NCBI GenBank assembly: GCA_043228905.1
Contig: JBHGNT010000007.1
Coordinates: 20,832,001-20,896,000, forward strand
Source: Azolla caroliniana
Lineage: Eukaryota; Polypodiophyta
Direction of reading: 5' to 3'
Length of the DNA stretch: 64,000 nt
Below are positions 43,250-53,224 of this stretch, piece by piece. The notes beneath the pieces are model-generated. The model saw only the letters and a program-made list of their open reading frames with translations, ran no database searches and was not told the DNA's origin. Position 1 is the first letter of the stretch, and each line of letters starts with the position of its first letter. A program made the position numbers and the translations under genes.

Positions 43250-44283
43250 GAACTCGTATTGGTTTATGTGTAGGCCTCCCAACAAAGTGTCCTTAATACG
43301 ATTAGCAATTATCTTTGCAATAAGTTTATAGATCACAGCCATGAGAGTGATTGATCACCAATCCAAAAAAGATTCACACAGTCTCTTTTTGGGTATTAAT
43401 TTGCCAAACCTTCTTTCCATGAGATTGGCATAATCCCATTGTTGCCAAGCATTATTTGCCATAGATTGGATTAAATCCTTAAGGACATCCCAAATTTCTG
43501 TAATGAACTCTAACGTAATACCATCCCAACCAGGCGCTTTGCCTTTCTTGAGGCCCTTCCAAGCCTCCAAGAGCTCCTCCATTGTGAATGTTGCATCCAA
43601 AGCAATAGCTTTATCAACACAAATAGTGGGTTGAACTAGTGACAAGAATGTATCTCTAGCTTGTTTAATGCATCTGTAACAACTATATTGTTCTGAAAGA
43701 TGTCAGAGAAGTGAGTTACAGATTCCTTGGCTAGTTCAAATCGGTTTGAAGTCCACAAACCATCACCAGTTTTGATGAATTTAATGGTTCATTCCTTTTG
43801 GCGTATTAGATGCAACCGTTTGAAGAATGATTTAGAAGAGCATCCTTTGTCTTTTAATGGAAACTGTCTTGACCTAACTTGCCATTTTTCCGATTTATTT
43901 TTTTCATGTATCATCAATGTGTGTTTGACCATACACAATGCATCCTCTTCATGTAAATTCAAAGATCTTCTATGTGCTAACTCCGTTAGGGCTTGACAAG
44001 TAAATTTAGCATGTAGAGTGTAATCTCTCTGTCTCGAGACATACCACTTCCCATACTCTTGTATTATTGTGTGTAATCTATGTACAAAATGTACCCACAC
44101 TATATCAACATCAATGTGGACTTCTACATGAAGAGGAGGTATTATGTCATAGACCATCCTCTCAAAGATTTCATGCTTGAGGTAGCTATTGTTAATGAGC
44201 ATAAGTCTCTTTCTTTGGAGATGCACTTCATAGGAATGATTCCCAAAATGAAGGTCTAACCAGACAAGAGCATGACCGGACAA
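43250..44283 (-). pseudogene. L1 ORF2 middle part: spacer and RT fingers
   Basis: The frame 43645-43355 reads Leu-Lys-Lys-Gly-Lys-Ala-Pro-Gly-Trp-Asp-Gly-Ile, the conserved RT block 1 of plant L1. The next piece has Lys-Leu-Ile-Ala-Lys-Ile-Ile-Ala-Asn-Arg-Ile and Asn-Gln-Tyr-Glu-Phe-Ile-Pro, where it is cut. The frame 44283-43789 is the region between endonuclease and RT. Several frameshifts are present. Confidence 0.82.
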
Positions 44284-44423
44284 CTACAAAGCATGATCAA
44301 TATGCATTGTACATGTGAAATTTTCATACTAACTAGCATGCAACAAATACCATCTATCAAGCCTTGCATAGTATGCGGAGTGGGTGTTGTGATGAAAGGT
44401 AAAACCAGGAACATGTGGGTGTG

Positions 44424-45047
44424 TCATTTGCCATAAATCAACCCAATCCAAAGACCTTGTTCCTCTCTCAACATATTATACCACTGATCTTGTTCCTCTC
44501 TCAACATATGTGAATGCCCACTAGTGTTATCACTTGCATTTGGAGAGTTGTTGAAATCTCCGCATATAAATGCATTTTGTGGCCATGGATAAGCACAAAT
44601 GTCTTGCCAAAGTAAAGCTCTATCCCTTGAGGCATTTGGGGCATATATTCCACCAAAATCATATGTCTCGCCATTTATCATGCATTGCACAACCATCCAC
44701 CTCCCACATTGATCATTATAGGAAACCGTAGGATTTAGCTCATGGTTTATGATCATAAGCTCTCTATATGTCATACCTTGACCTGCATAGAAGATGTCAA
44801 AACCTACAAATGAACCAACTTGACCACTAAATTCAACTTGTTCATGTTCTTGAACACAAATTACATCTACTTTAGAAGAGGTAATATAGTTCCAAAATAG
44901 TTTCCATTTACTAGGGTTACAAAGACCCCGTATATTGAAGGAGATACATTTGACTTGTTTATGCATGATTAATATGGTTGAAGATATAAAACAATGCAAA
45001 ATACTAATCTGACTACATATTAGTATCACTACCATGCTTATTTGCAT
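44424..45047 (-). pseudogene. L1 ORF2 endonuclease domain
   Basis: Contains Ser-Phe-Asn-Ile-Arg-Gly-Leu, Ile-Cys-Val-Gln-Glu-His and Ile-Cys-Gly-Asp-Phe-Asn, the first catalytic blocks of APE-type LINE endonuclease. It continues into a duplicated Met-Leu-Arg-Glu-Glu-Gln phrase (44470-44520) and a stop. Confidence 0.82.
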
Positions 45048-45247
45048 GAAGAAGAATATCTACATTTGATCCATCTCTATAAATGTCCACATATGAGCCT
45101 CTACTCACCCTTTTCCAGGCGTCTGAGATTGAAGAGAGCATTGAAGCATTAACCTGTAAAGATGAACCTTGATTCTCAAGTGTCTGAGTGTAGTTCCTCA
45201 CCATCACAAGTGTCTTGCTTCTTGTAAAGAAATGGAGGTGCAAGTAG

Positions 45248-45499
45248 TGTTGTGCAGCGGAAGTGAACTATGAGTGCACGTAAGGCAAGATAGAGAGAGA
45301 GAGAGAGAGAGAGTCTTGAACAAGAAGTTATATAATCAAGAAAGTAAAATATCCAACAGTAACTAAGTTACAAAAGGTTGGTTTAAATACCAACTAAGCT
45401 AGGGCAAGTTCTCGTTCTACTATTTACAAAACTAGTCTAGTATGTCCATGAGCTAGTGTGAAACCTATCTCTATGGGGAGTTGAGTTCGACTCTCAACA
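45248..45499 (-). repeat. 3' LTR of the copia remnant
   Basis: TGTTGTGCAGCGG...GACTCTCAACA, with a (GA)n at 45293-45314. In sense it begins TGTTGAGAGTCGAACTC, like other LTRs of the copia B lineage. It is preceded in sense by a weak purine tract (AAAGGGGCA). Confidence 0.6.
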
Positions 45500-45649
45500 T
45501 GCCCCTTTGAACACAACTTCCATCTGTCAAAAAATTGTTTTGGTTTAGTCTTCAGAGTACTTGGATTCGAATGAATCAGTTTCCGGCTTCCGAAATCTTC
45601 AAACTTCGTTGGTTGGCTTCGATCAGCTGATTGGCTACTTCCGTCTTGG

Positions 45650-46340
45650 CTAGTTATCGATTGCTTCCGTGTTGCCTGCTATACTCCGCCTCAAGCTCAG
45701 CAATGTAGATATCGTAAGACCAAGGTCGGATGCGAATTGCCCAAGCTTGTTGACCCCTAAGGCCTTCATAAAGATGTCAGCAATTTGAAGGTTCGTACTG
45801 ATGTGTTGGAGATCGATTTCGCCGGCCTGAATGCGCTCGCGAATGAAGTGATAGTGCACTTTGATATGTTTAGTATGCATGTGAAATGCAGGGTTCTGGG
45901 CCAGGTAGATACAGCTCATGTTGTCAAAGTATAGGCGAATTGGATCCTTGATGGGAATGCCTAGATCCTTAAGTACATGCATTAGCTATATGGCTTCACA
46001 TGCGGCGACCATCGTGCCCCTATATTTGACCTCCGTACTCGAGTGTCGGTTGCTTCTTCCTGCTCCAAGAGATCGCTCCGTTGCCGAGGGAGAAGACGAA
46101 TTCAAATGTTGATCTTCTATCGGCCTTATAGCCTACCTAGTTTGCATCTGTGTACCCTTCGAGTCGAATGATCATGTTCAACGTATATAGGATGTCGTAA
46201 TCCATCGTACCACTGACGTACCAAAGTACCCTCTTAGCATAATCAAGGTGGAGATTTCGTGGGTTCTGCATGAATTGGCTAAGTAAGCCGACTGAATAGT
46301 TGAGGTTTGGTCGTGTGATGGTTAGGCAGATGAGGCTGCC
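45650..46340 (-). pseudogene. Copia RNase H and RT tail
   Basis: The frame 45982-45650 has Tyr-Phe-Asp-Asn-Met-Ser-Cys-Ile, Lys-His-Ile-Lys-Val-His-Tyr-His-Phe and Asp-Ile-Phe-Met-Lys-Ala-Leu, the RNase H end. Upstream pieces include an Asp-Ala-Asn-x-Val-Gly segment and the Leu-Arg-Tyr-Val region with stops. It is close to the remnant at 55.6-56.6 kb. Confidence 0.82.
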
Positions 46341-47100
46341 GATCAGTTGGCAATACTAAGTTGGCAATACGGAGTTGGCTCACACTCGGTGGAGAGTCAG
46401 GAACAAGATCCCATGTCTTGTTTTTGTGTAAGCCTTGCATTTCTTCATTCATCGTGTCGACCCATCGCAGGCCCTTTGCGGCTTTGGAAAAGGTTTCCGC
46501 CTCCCATACTGTTGCAACCTTCATCATAAAAGCGTAATGATACGCCATGTACTCATCATAGGCAAATCAGCTTACGGGGTTCTTTTCACAGGTGAAGCGA
46601 CGAAGCTTTTCGTTCACAGAGACTATTGAATGTGACTTTTAGTTTTTTAATAAGTGATCAACTTTTTAGTCACTTTTATTAGATTTATTTTAAATTGTAG
46701 TGTTTTTTCTCCTCATCAAAATAGCACTAAAATTTTGGCCAAAAGTTGGTACACCATAGCTTGCCTTCACCTTGTAACGCCAAGAACTCCATGAGTTCGA
46801 ATGTTGTGCCGAACTATAATAGAGCTGAGAACTCAAGCCGACAAAATAGCTGAGGTTGGGTCGTGTGATGGTTAGGTAGATGAGGCTGTCGATCAGTTGG
46901 CAATACTCAGTTGGCTCGCACTCGGTGGAGAGTGAGGAACGAGATCCCATGTCTCGTTTTTGTGTAAGCCTTGAATTTCTTCATTCATCGCATCGACCCA
47001 TCGCAGGTCCTTTGCGGCTTCAGAAAAGGTTTCCACCTTCCATATTGTTGCAACCTTCATCATAAAAGCGTAATGATACGCCATGTACTCATCGTTGGCA
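46310..47100 (-). repeat. Duplicated chimeric RT block flanking a 220-bp insert
   Basis: About 240 bp recurs at 46310-46560 and 46860-47095. Each copy fuses an RT N-terminal phrase (Asn-Glu-Glu-Met/Ile-Gln-Gly-Leu-His-Lys-Asn) to the late-RT phrase around Thr-Arg-Pro-Asn, so the RT core was deleted before duplication. Between them lies a copy of the dispersed repeat seen at 33000-33165. Confidence 0.75.
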
Positions 47101-49320
47101 AATCAACTTACTGCCAGACATCACAAAGCCTTTAGACTGGTCCAGATAGATTTCCTCCTCAAGATCACCATGGACGAAGCCCGTCTTGACGTCTAATTGA
47201 ATTAGCTCTAAGTTCTTGGCTACTACGACATCGAGTAGAAATCAAAGGGTAGTCATTTTCACCACTGGTTAAAAATTTCATCGAAGTCGATGCCATATTC
47301 TTGTCTAAAATCCTTTGCTACCATGGAACTAGGTCCCATTGAAGTCGATTGGGTCCCATGTCTGATTGTGCTGAATGGAATTCATTTCATATTTCATGGC
47401 TAGATGCCAATTTGCAAATTTCACTAGCGTCCGTGAAGAAGAGACGAGGAGATTAGCTCTTCGGTGGCTACGATAGTTGTTCAAATATTCTCGGGACGAC
47501 TGGGCTCGCCAAATCATCACTGGTGATTGTCTCTTCAATAACCAATCTACCCTGTGGATCACTACTTAAGCTGCTCTCTAAGTTAGCTTCATTGGAATTA
47601 CTAGCAGTAGTCGTACTTTGCCCCATGGCAGCAACTTGTTGTGTTGCTGCTCTTGTGCATTCGGTTGGGCCATCTACCGGGGTCAACACGTCCGACAAGG
47701 TAAACTTTCGTAGTTCCAGCAGACGGTCGACTAACTTGTGCATTTTTGACTCATTGAAGACGATGTCCGAAGTTCGGAAGACTTTTGGAGTCTCTAGAGC
47801 CTAGAGTCAGTAGTTGAAGTTGTCGTTAGGTCCATAACCGAGAAAGCCACACTTTTGTGACCTTGGCTCTAATTTTTGGTGTTCATCCTTTTGCACAAGT
47901 GCCAATACCTCGCATCCGAAAATCCGCAGCTTTTCGTAATTGGGTTGTGTGTCGGTCAAGTGCAAAGTTGTTCTGGAACTTGAAGTCCAAAAGGCCTACT
48001 TGGCAACATGTTGATAATGTGTACGGAAATGAGTAGGGCCTCAACCCAGAAGCTATTTCAAAGCCCGGAGTGATGCAACATGGTGACAATCCATTCCTAA
48101 ATTTTCCGATTCATTCTATCTGCAATTTCGTTCTCTTCTAGACTATAGACAGTAGTGGACTAAGTTGAGTGGATTCGACTCGCTCGGCTCTTTAGTCGGG
48201 CGTGAGGCCATGGCTTGCTTGCCATATTGGTAGTGTTCGTAGAATTGGTCATCGGAGAAGGAGAGTTTTGGGATTTAGTTGGCTTTGAATAAATGCGTGA
48301 TGTCAGCCTTGGTCAAGTGTCTGAGTCATCCATGAAACAAGGAAGTCATTGGGATATCGACTAGAAATAGGTCACCATTTTTTAGTGTGACGTGTAATGG
48401 GTAATAGGTGTGTACCTTTTGAGTTCGGGCAAGCAGGAGGTTCCCTTTGTGGAGGCTCCACGCTCCTCTGACGAGAAGCCAGAATGGTTGTCATCTTTGT
48501 TAATTTATCCAACTGAGATCAATGACCTTGTGAGCTCCGGTACGTGTCAGACATTATATAGAATAAGATTAGAGCTACTCGGAAGGTTAAGCTCTACTGT
48601 GTCGATGCCAATTATGGCGCAATGCTGCAAATTTCCAACTAGAACTTAGCTAGAGTGCTGAGCTGAATACTATTAGAATTGAGATCAGTGAGGGGTCACA
48701 CAATATGACACACCTAAATCCAGAAGCAAGTTGTGGATTATTTGGTCGTATACAGAACTTCTGATTCAACATAGTTCTCGATGGAAAGGATATTCAGGTC
48801 GTCTAACAAGATTTCGGTTCAGGAGCCGATAAAATTGACGTCCTCCTCCTGGTTGCCCTTTTGTTCCGATCTTTGAGCTTTTTCGTTTCTAGCCTTGAGA
48901 GCACCTCATTCAGCCTTGATGTGTCTAGGTTTCTTGCAATGGTTGCATGTTCTCGTGTCTCTAGACTTGCTCCGAATCTTAGCATTGCTTGGTTGTATGT
49001 AAACATCACTAGCCGAATCGTGTACAAACAATTTCCTCTAAGCATCTTCTGGCCAAATTGAGCTCGTAACCTTGGAGTACTTGACAGCGGTAGCCAATGC
49101 ATTAGACATCGTGGTGATGAAGGTTTCCCAGGAATGGGGTAGATTGCTCATCAGTAAAAGAGCTTTCAGCTCGTTGTCGATTGTCATCCCTTGAGCTGAA
49201 ATTTGGGAGTTGATACTTTTGTACTCGTTCAAGTGTGTCAGGACAGAATTAGGTTCTTTCATCCGAAGATTATAAAGGTGCCCGCTAAGGTAATTTTTTG
49301 TGGCAGCCACTATTGTAATA
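47100..49320 (-). pseudogene. Copia RT start, integrase C-terminus and gag fragments
   Basis: 47350-47110: Asp-Val-Lys-Thr-Gly-Phe-Val-His-Gly-Asp-Leu-Glu-Glu-Glu-Ile (RT). About 48060-47810: an integrase C-terminal segment with Phe-Leu-Gly-Tyr-Gly. 49320-49038: gag with Leu-Arg-Met-Lys-Glu-Pro-Asn-Ser-Val, Asn-Glu-Tyr-Lys-Ser and Leu-Leu-Leu-Met-Ser-Asn-Leu-Pro-x-Ser-Trp. The zinc knuckle, protease and integrase core are not recognisable. Stops are frequent. Confidence 0.7.
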
Positions 49321-49334
49321 TGGGTTTTGTTATC

Positions 49335-49650
49335 CATATAGGTGTACGGGATGAATAAGGTGTAATGAGTATGGTGTGGTGTGTAATATGTATACGAGTG
49401 TGTGAGGATGAGTATGTGTGAGCAAATGCACAATTATGTGCATGTGACAAGAGTGTAATGGTCGTCTCTTTTACACTATGTATTATATAAACCCCTTATG
49501 GGGCATGTAGTGGATATACATTTTTCCCCTCTCACATTTGTGTCATTTGCTATTTGTCTCTCTCTCTAGCTCGCTCTCTCTAACTTAACCCCCTTGGGAG
49601 GGGGCTTAAGCCATTCTAGGCTTCATCCCCCACCCCATCAACAGGCCTGG
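49335..49650 (+). mobile_element. LTR-like promoter remnant (same family as 1190-1415)
   Basis: GGATGAGTATGTGTG, ACAATTATGTGCATGTG and ATTATATAAACCCC follow in the same order as in the left-end copy. It then has a CT-rich leader and ends near CATCAACA (49641). It adjoins the truncated gag. Confidence 0.5.
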
Positions 49651-49695
49651 ATTTAGTCGACATGCAAGCGGGAATAAGAGCAACAAGTAGACCGA

Positions 49696-50145
49696 TGTTG
49701 AGAGACAAGCTCAACATCGGCCGGATCGGCTGAAGAAGCCGAGGACCGGATCGGTTGGGATCGATCGGTTAGGCCGAATGCATAAACCGGTACGCAGACC
49801 GGTGCGTAGGTAGGGCCGGATCGGTGCATAAACTGGGAGGCCGTTAGGAAAGATATTACGTGAGGAATATATTTGGGACTTAGTGTAGAAGCTCTTAGTG
49901 AGCATTGAAGTACTGTCAGTACTTCGGTCAGTCCTTCTAGGACTTGTATAAAAGTGTTCATTGAACACACATATGGAGATAGAATGGTGAATAGAGTTTT
50001 TTGAATATAGTTCTTGTGTTTTTCTCTCTATCACTCTCTCTCTGTCTCTCCCGCGTATACTGCGTAAGCTCAAGCTCTCCATTAAACCTGAGTTTTCTTC
50101 CTTCTGTTCGGTCTTTATACTTGCTTCCGCACGTTACTTTTTACA
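49696..50145 (+). mobile_element. Solo LTR with 5-bp TSD
   Basis: 450 bp from TGTTGAGAGACAAGCTC to CTTTTTACA, flanked by ACCGA at 49691-49695 and 50146-50150. It is the same LTR family as the copia B 3' LTR (17035-17465). No polypurine tract precedes it and no PBS follows, as expected after LTR-LTR recombination. It sits inside another copia LTR. Confidence 0.82.
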
Positions 50146-50150
50146 ACCGA

Positions 50151-50775
50151 AAAACAAGGACATAGAAACCCTAAATGGGAGAAACCACAGGAGTTCTTTG
50201 ACTCCGAATAGTTTCACTATCAAAGTGTATACAAACAAGGCCACAACCTTGAGCCAGACAAGTCGACCGTCATCAGTAATCTGGAGAACGAGAAATACAC
50301 AGTGAACAACAGATAGCACAAAAAACAATGGAACTTGGTTCCTGCAAAGTCATCAATCAAACAAGATCAGATTCAAGCATCAATGCACACGCAAGCTAGA
50401 TTTGCACAACATTGTTCATTTTCTCTTATCGTTCTCTATACTTCTTAACTTCTGTTCTACTATTCTACACACACGCACACACAAATTGATAGTAATCTAG
50501 GGTTTATACATACATATAAATACATATATGTATTCACATATTTGTCGCTAGTCGAATAGGTACTTAGCCTTAGTCGGGCCCTTGTCAGCATTCGGCCCAT
50601 AGTTGGATAGTCGAACCAACCTCTTCTCGCATAAGTAGGGACATCATTTCAGAACAAACTCCGCCTTCACTCCTATATGGGAGAGTCGACCAGACATGTC
50701 CTTAAGTAGCACGCATTAAGTTTGTCCATAGACAAAGCTTTTGTCAGCATGTCTAATCTGTAGAGAAATGCGCGG
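50151..50775 (-). mobile_element. Copia 3' end fragment (LTR plus RNase H end)
   Basis: LTR-like sequence up to ATCATTTCAGAACA (about 50658), then the complement of a polypurine tract (AACTCCGCCTTCAC), then minus-strand Asp-Met-Leu-Thr-Lys-Ala-Leu, the end of a copia RNase H. A (CA)n-like run lies near 50465-50482. It is broken by the solo LTR on the left and by copia D on the right. Confidence 0.65.
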
Positions 50776-50780
50776 AATAT

Positions 50781-51677
50781 TGCTCGGCCACAACCGAGTG
50801 ATATTCACTTCTATAAGAATCAAAACACAGAAATGGGAAGTGGAGAGTACACAAGAAAATAACACAGGATGTTTACGTGGAAAACCCTAATAGGGAAAAG
50901 CCACGGGAGCCCACAGACTCCGAACTATCACTATGAAGAGGAAGGGTACAATCAGAGACTCGGAGGCAACGACCTCGAGCTCTGTTTCTTGGCACAATGG
51001 CGGTTACAATGGAGTATCGCTCTGTATCTCTCTCTCTCCCTCTCTCTCTGTACAACAGTTACAACAATATGACAACAACACACCACAATCACACAAAAGT
51101 GATTGCCCTAAGTCATATTTATAGTTATATGAACTTAGGGCTATTTATAAATATAGCCTCAATGGGCTTATTCAAGACATATTTACAAATTTATCTTCTC
51201 TTCCGGTTCTCACCGGGTCTCCTCCGGTTTCCGGATCTCTTCCAGTTCTCACTGGGTCCCATCCGGAGAGACCGATTTTCCAACAATCTCCCCCTTCACT
51301 CCGGTATGGGATTTCTTGTAAGTCTGATCCGCTTCCGGCATGTGTCTGGCTTGTCGGATGTCAGCACCTTGGTCAGCATATTCGATCCGTTCTCCTCCGT
51401 GTGGATCTTCGTCAGCACGAACTCTTGATCTTCAACTCACTCCCGGATCCAGTGGTACCTACGCTGGATGTGCTTCGTTCTGGAGTGGTATGTGACGTTC
51501 TTTGCAAGGTGGATGGCACTTTGACTGTCGTAGTAGAGCCAGTATTCCTCTTGTCGGATCCCTAGTTCTCCGATGAAGTCTTTCATCCATAATATTTCCT
51601 TGCCGGCTTCCACGGCTGCCATGTACTCCGCCTCCGTGGTTGACAACGCAATCGTCTTCTGTAGCCTCAAGTGCCGA
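50781..51677 (-). mobile_element. Copia D (Tnt1-like family), cut by the gap
   Basis: A 3' LTR at about 50781-51286 (TGCTCGGCCACAACCG...TTTTCCAACA), the polypurine complement, then RNase H coding sequence (51660-51300) with Ser-Thr-Thr-Glu-Ala-Glu-Tyr and Lys-His-Ile-Gln-Arg-Arg-Tyr. It is a third copy of the intact family. The remainder is lost in the N run. Confidence 0.85.
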
Positions 51678-51777
51678 NNNNNNNNNNNNNNNNNNNNNNN
51701 NNNNNNNNNNNNNNNNNNNNNNNNNNNNNNNNNNNNNNNNNNNNNNNNNNNNNNNNNNNNNNNNNNNNNNNNNNNNN
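51678..51777. other. Assembly gap (100 N)
   Basis: Exactly 100 N, the conventional length for a gap of unknown size. Left and right flanks belong to different elements. Confidence 0.98.
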
Positions 51778-51817
51778 AAGATTTCTGGGAGATAGCCGAC
51801 GTGTGAAATGATGGATA

Positions 51818-53065
51818 ATGAAGTTTGAAGTGTGTTTTCTTACGGACGAAACCACTAGGTCTAAGATGGCAGATATACTTACATATAAAGAGCCTATGCC
51901 CATAAGAAATGCAAAAGAGATAGATGCTCAAGTTAAGCCAAATAATGAAGTTGAGATAATGCTAAAGGATGTCAAAGGGGTGTTTTCTTTTGATGATGCC
52001 TTTAAACCAAAAACAAAGGTAGCAAGACTTGGATATGTTTTTATGGATAACAAATCTCATGAATTATGGAACTTGGAAATGGTCATATTGAAGCAAATTA
52101 TTACAATGAGGTTGACTATCTCAGTTTAATTCATGCTTTATGAGTGTGCTTAGAAAACGGATTTTAGAATGTGGTGGTAAAGGGGAATTCATTCTTGATC
52201 ATAAGTGGAGTTTAGATATCATTGGGTTGTTACCTACCTTTGGTTGTGACAAAATATACATTATGTCATCATTAGAATATGTTTCTCGTTGGCCTAAAGC
52301 ATGAGCTACATTTGTAAAGAGTAAAGAGATGGAAACATTTGTCTTTGAGCAAATAGTGTTCAGAGTTGGAGTGGCTTTAGAGCTAGTTATAAACAGTGGT
52401 CCAGAATTGAGAGGAAACTTTGTTAAAATTTTGATAAATCATTTGGAAATTGCGCATAAAAGAGTTACTCCATATCATCCACAATGTAATGGTTTGGTGG
52501 AATCTTTCAATGGAACCATCCAAAAGCTATATTCAAGTTGGTGGATTTGCATCCACGAAATTGGGACAAGGAATTGAACAAGGCACTTTGGCATGCAGGA
52601 TGTCACTTACGCTTTCTATGGGTTTTACCCCTTTCCATTTCGTGTATGGAGAAGATGCAATGATGCTTGCAAATTTGTTGTTTCATTCTATTCAGATGAT
52701 GGAGTGTTTGGGAATGCATAAAGGATTACAAATGGATATATGAAAGCAAGCTATGCATGATTTATTTTGGAAAAGGGATGATGCAATATGTTTCTATGAA
52801 AGTATATGTGAACGACGTGATACAAGAAGTGAAGCATTAGCAAAGAAGAAGACTTTAACATAAGGTACATTGGAATTGGTGTATAATAGTGCCTTGGATT
52901 AGACTTTTCAAAGAAAATTCAAGCACGGGTGGGATGGACCTTATATAATCCACAAGAAGTTTACCAATGGTATATATGAGTTGATGTATATGGATGGAAC
53001 ATTGATGAGAGAAAGAATCAATGGTGTGAGACTAAAGCCATATAGTTTATGCATAATGAGCTCCT
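51818..53065 (+). pseudogene. Ty3/gypsy integrase fragment
   Basis: The frame at 51818-52129 is of unknown nature. From about 52170 the integrase core appears: Ser-Leu-Asp-Ile-Ile-Gly, Tyr-Val-Ser-Arg-Trp-Pro-Lys-Ala, Ile-Asn-Ser-Gly-Pro-Glu and Asn-Gly-Leu-Val-Glu-Ser. The second catalytic Asp is Asn (Asn-Ser-Gly). A GPY/F module with Trp-Asp-Gly-Pro-Tyr-Ile-Ile, Asn-Gly-Ile-Tyr-Glu-Leu and Arg-Leu-Lys-Pro-Tyr lies at 52905-53053, ending with TGA at 53065. Stops and frameshifts occur. Antisense-gene copy 3 begins 160 bp downstream on the other strand. Confidence 0.8.
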
Positions 53066-53224
53066 GAGTGTCAACGACTTCTTAAGAGATGAAGAATAGA
53101 ACTTTTTCTTGTATATATTTCACAAAGAACTCATTTGTTCTTCAACTTTCCCTATTGCATTGTTTGTTCTATTGATAGTTATCTCATTCTTGTTATCTCT
53201 ATATCTTCTTGCATATAATTACCC

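Larger units (their letters stand above)
38770..45240 (-). mobile_element. Old plant L1-type LINE, split by gag-only element 2
   Basis: Minus-strand fragments in LINE order: pre-endonuclease part (45240-45013), endonuclease (45047-44424), spacer (44283-43789), RT fingers (43645-43250), then a gap filled by an LTR element (43247-40314), and the RT end and C-terminal domain (40313-38790). The central RT with its YxDD box is missing. The 5' side is cut at the copia LTR at 45248. Confidence 0.82.
45248..49320 (-). mobile_element. Ty1/copia remnant, mosaic
   Basis: The 3' LTR at 45248-45499, the end of pol, a duplicated and rearranged RT region, integrase C-terminal sequence and a gag fragment, all on the minus strand. 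The gag 5' end is cut by another LTR-like segment at about 49335. Direct duplications and many stops show it is dead. Confidence 0.72.
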
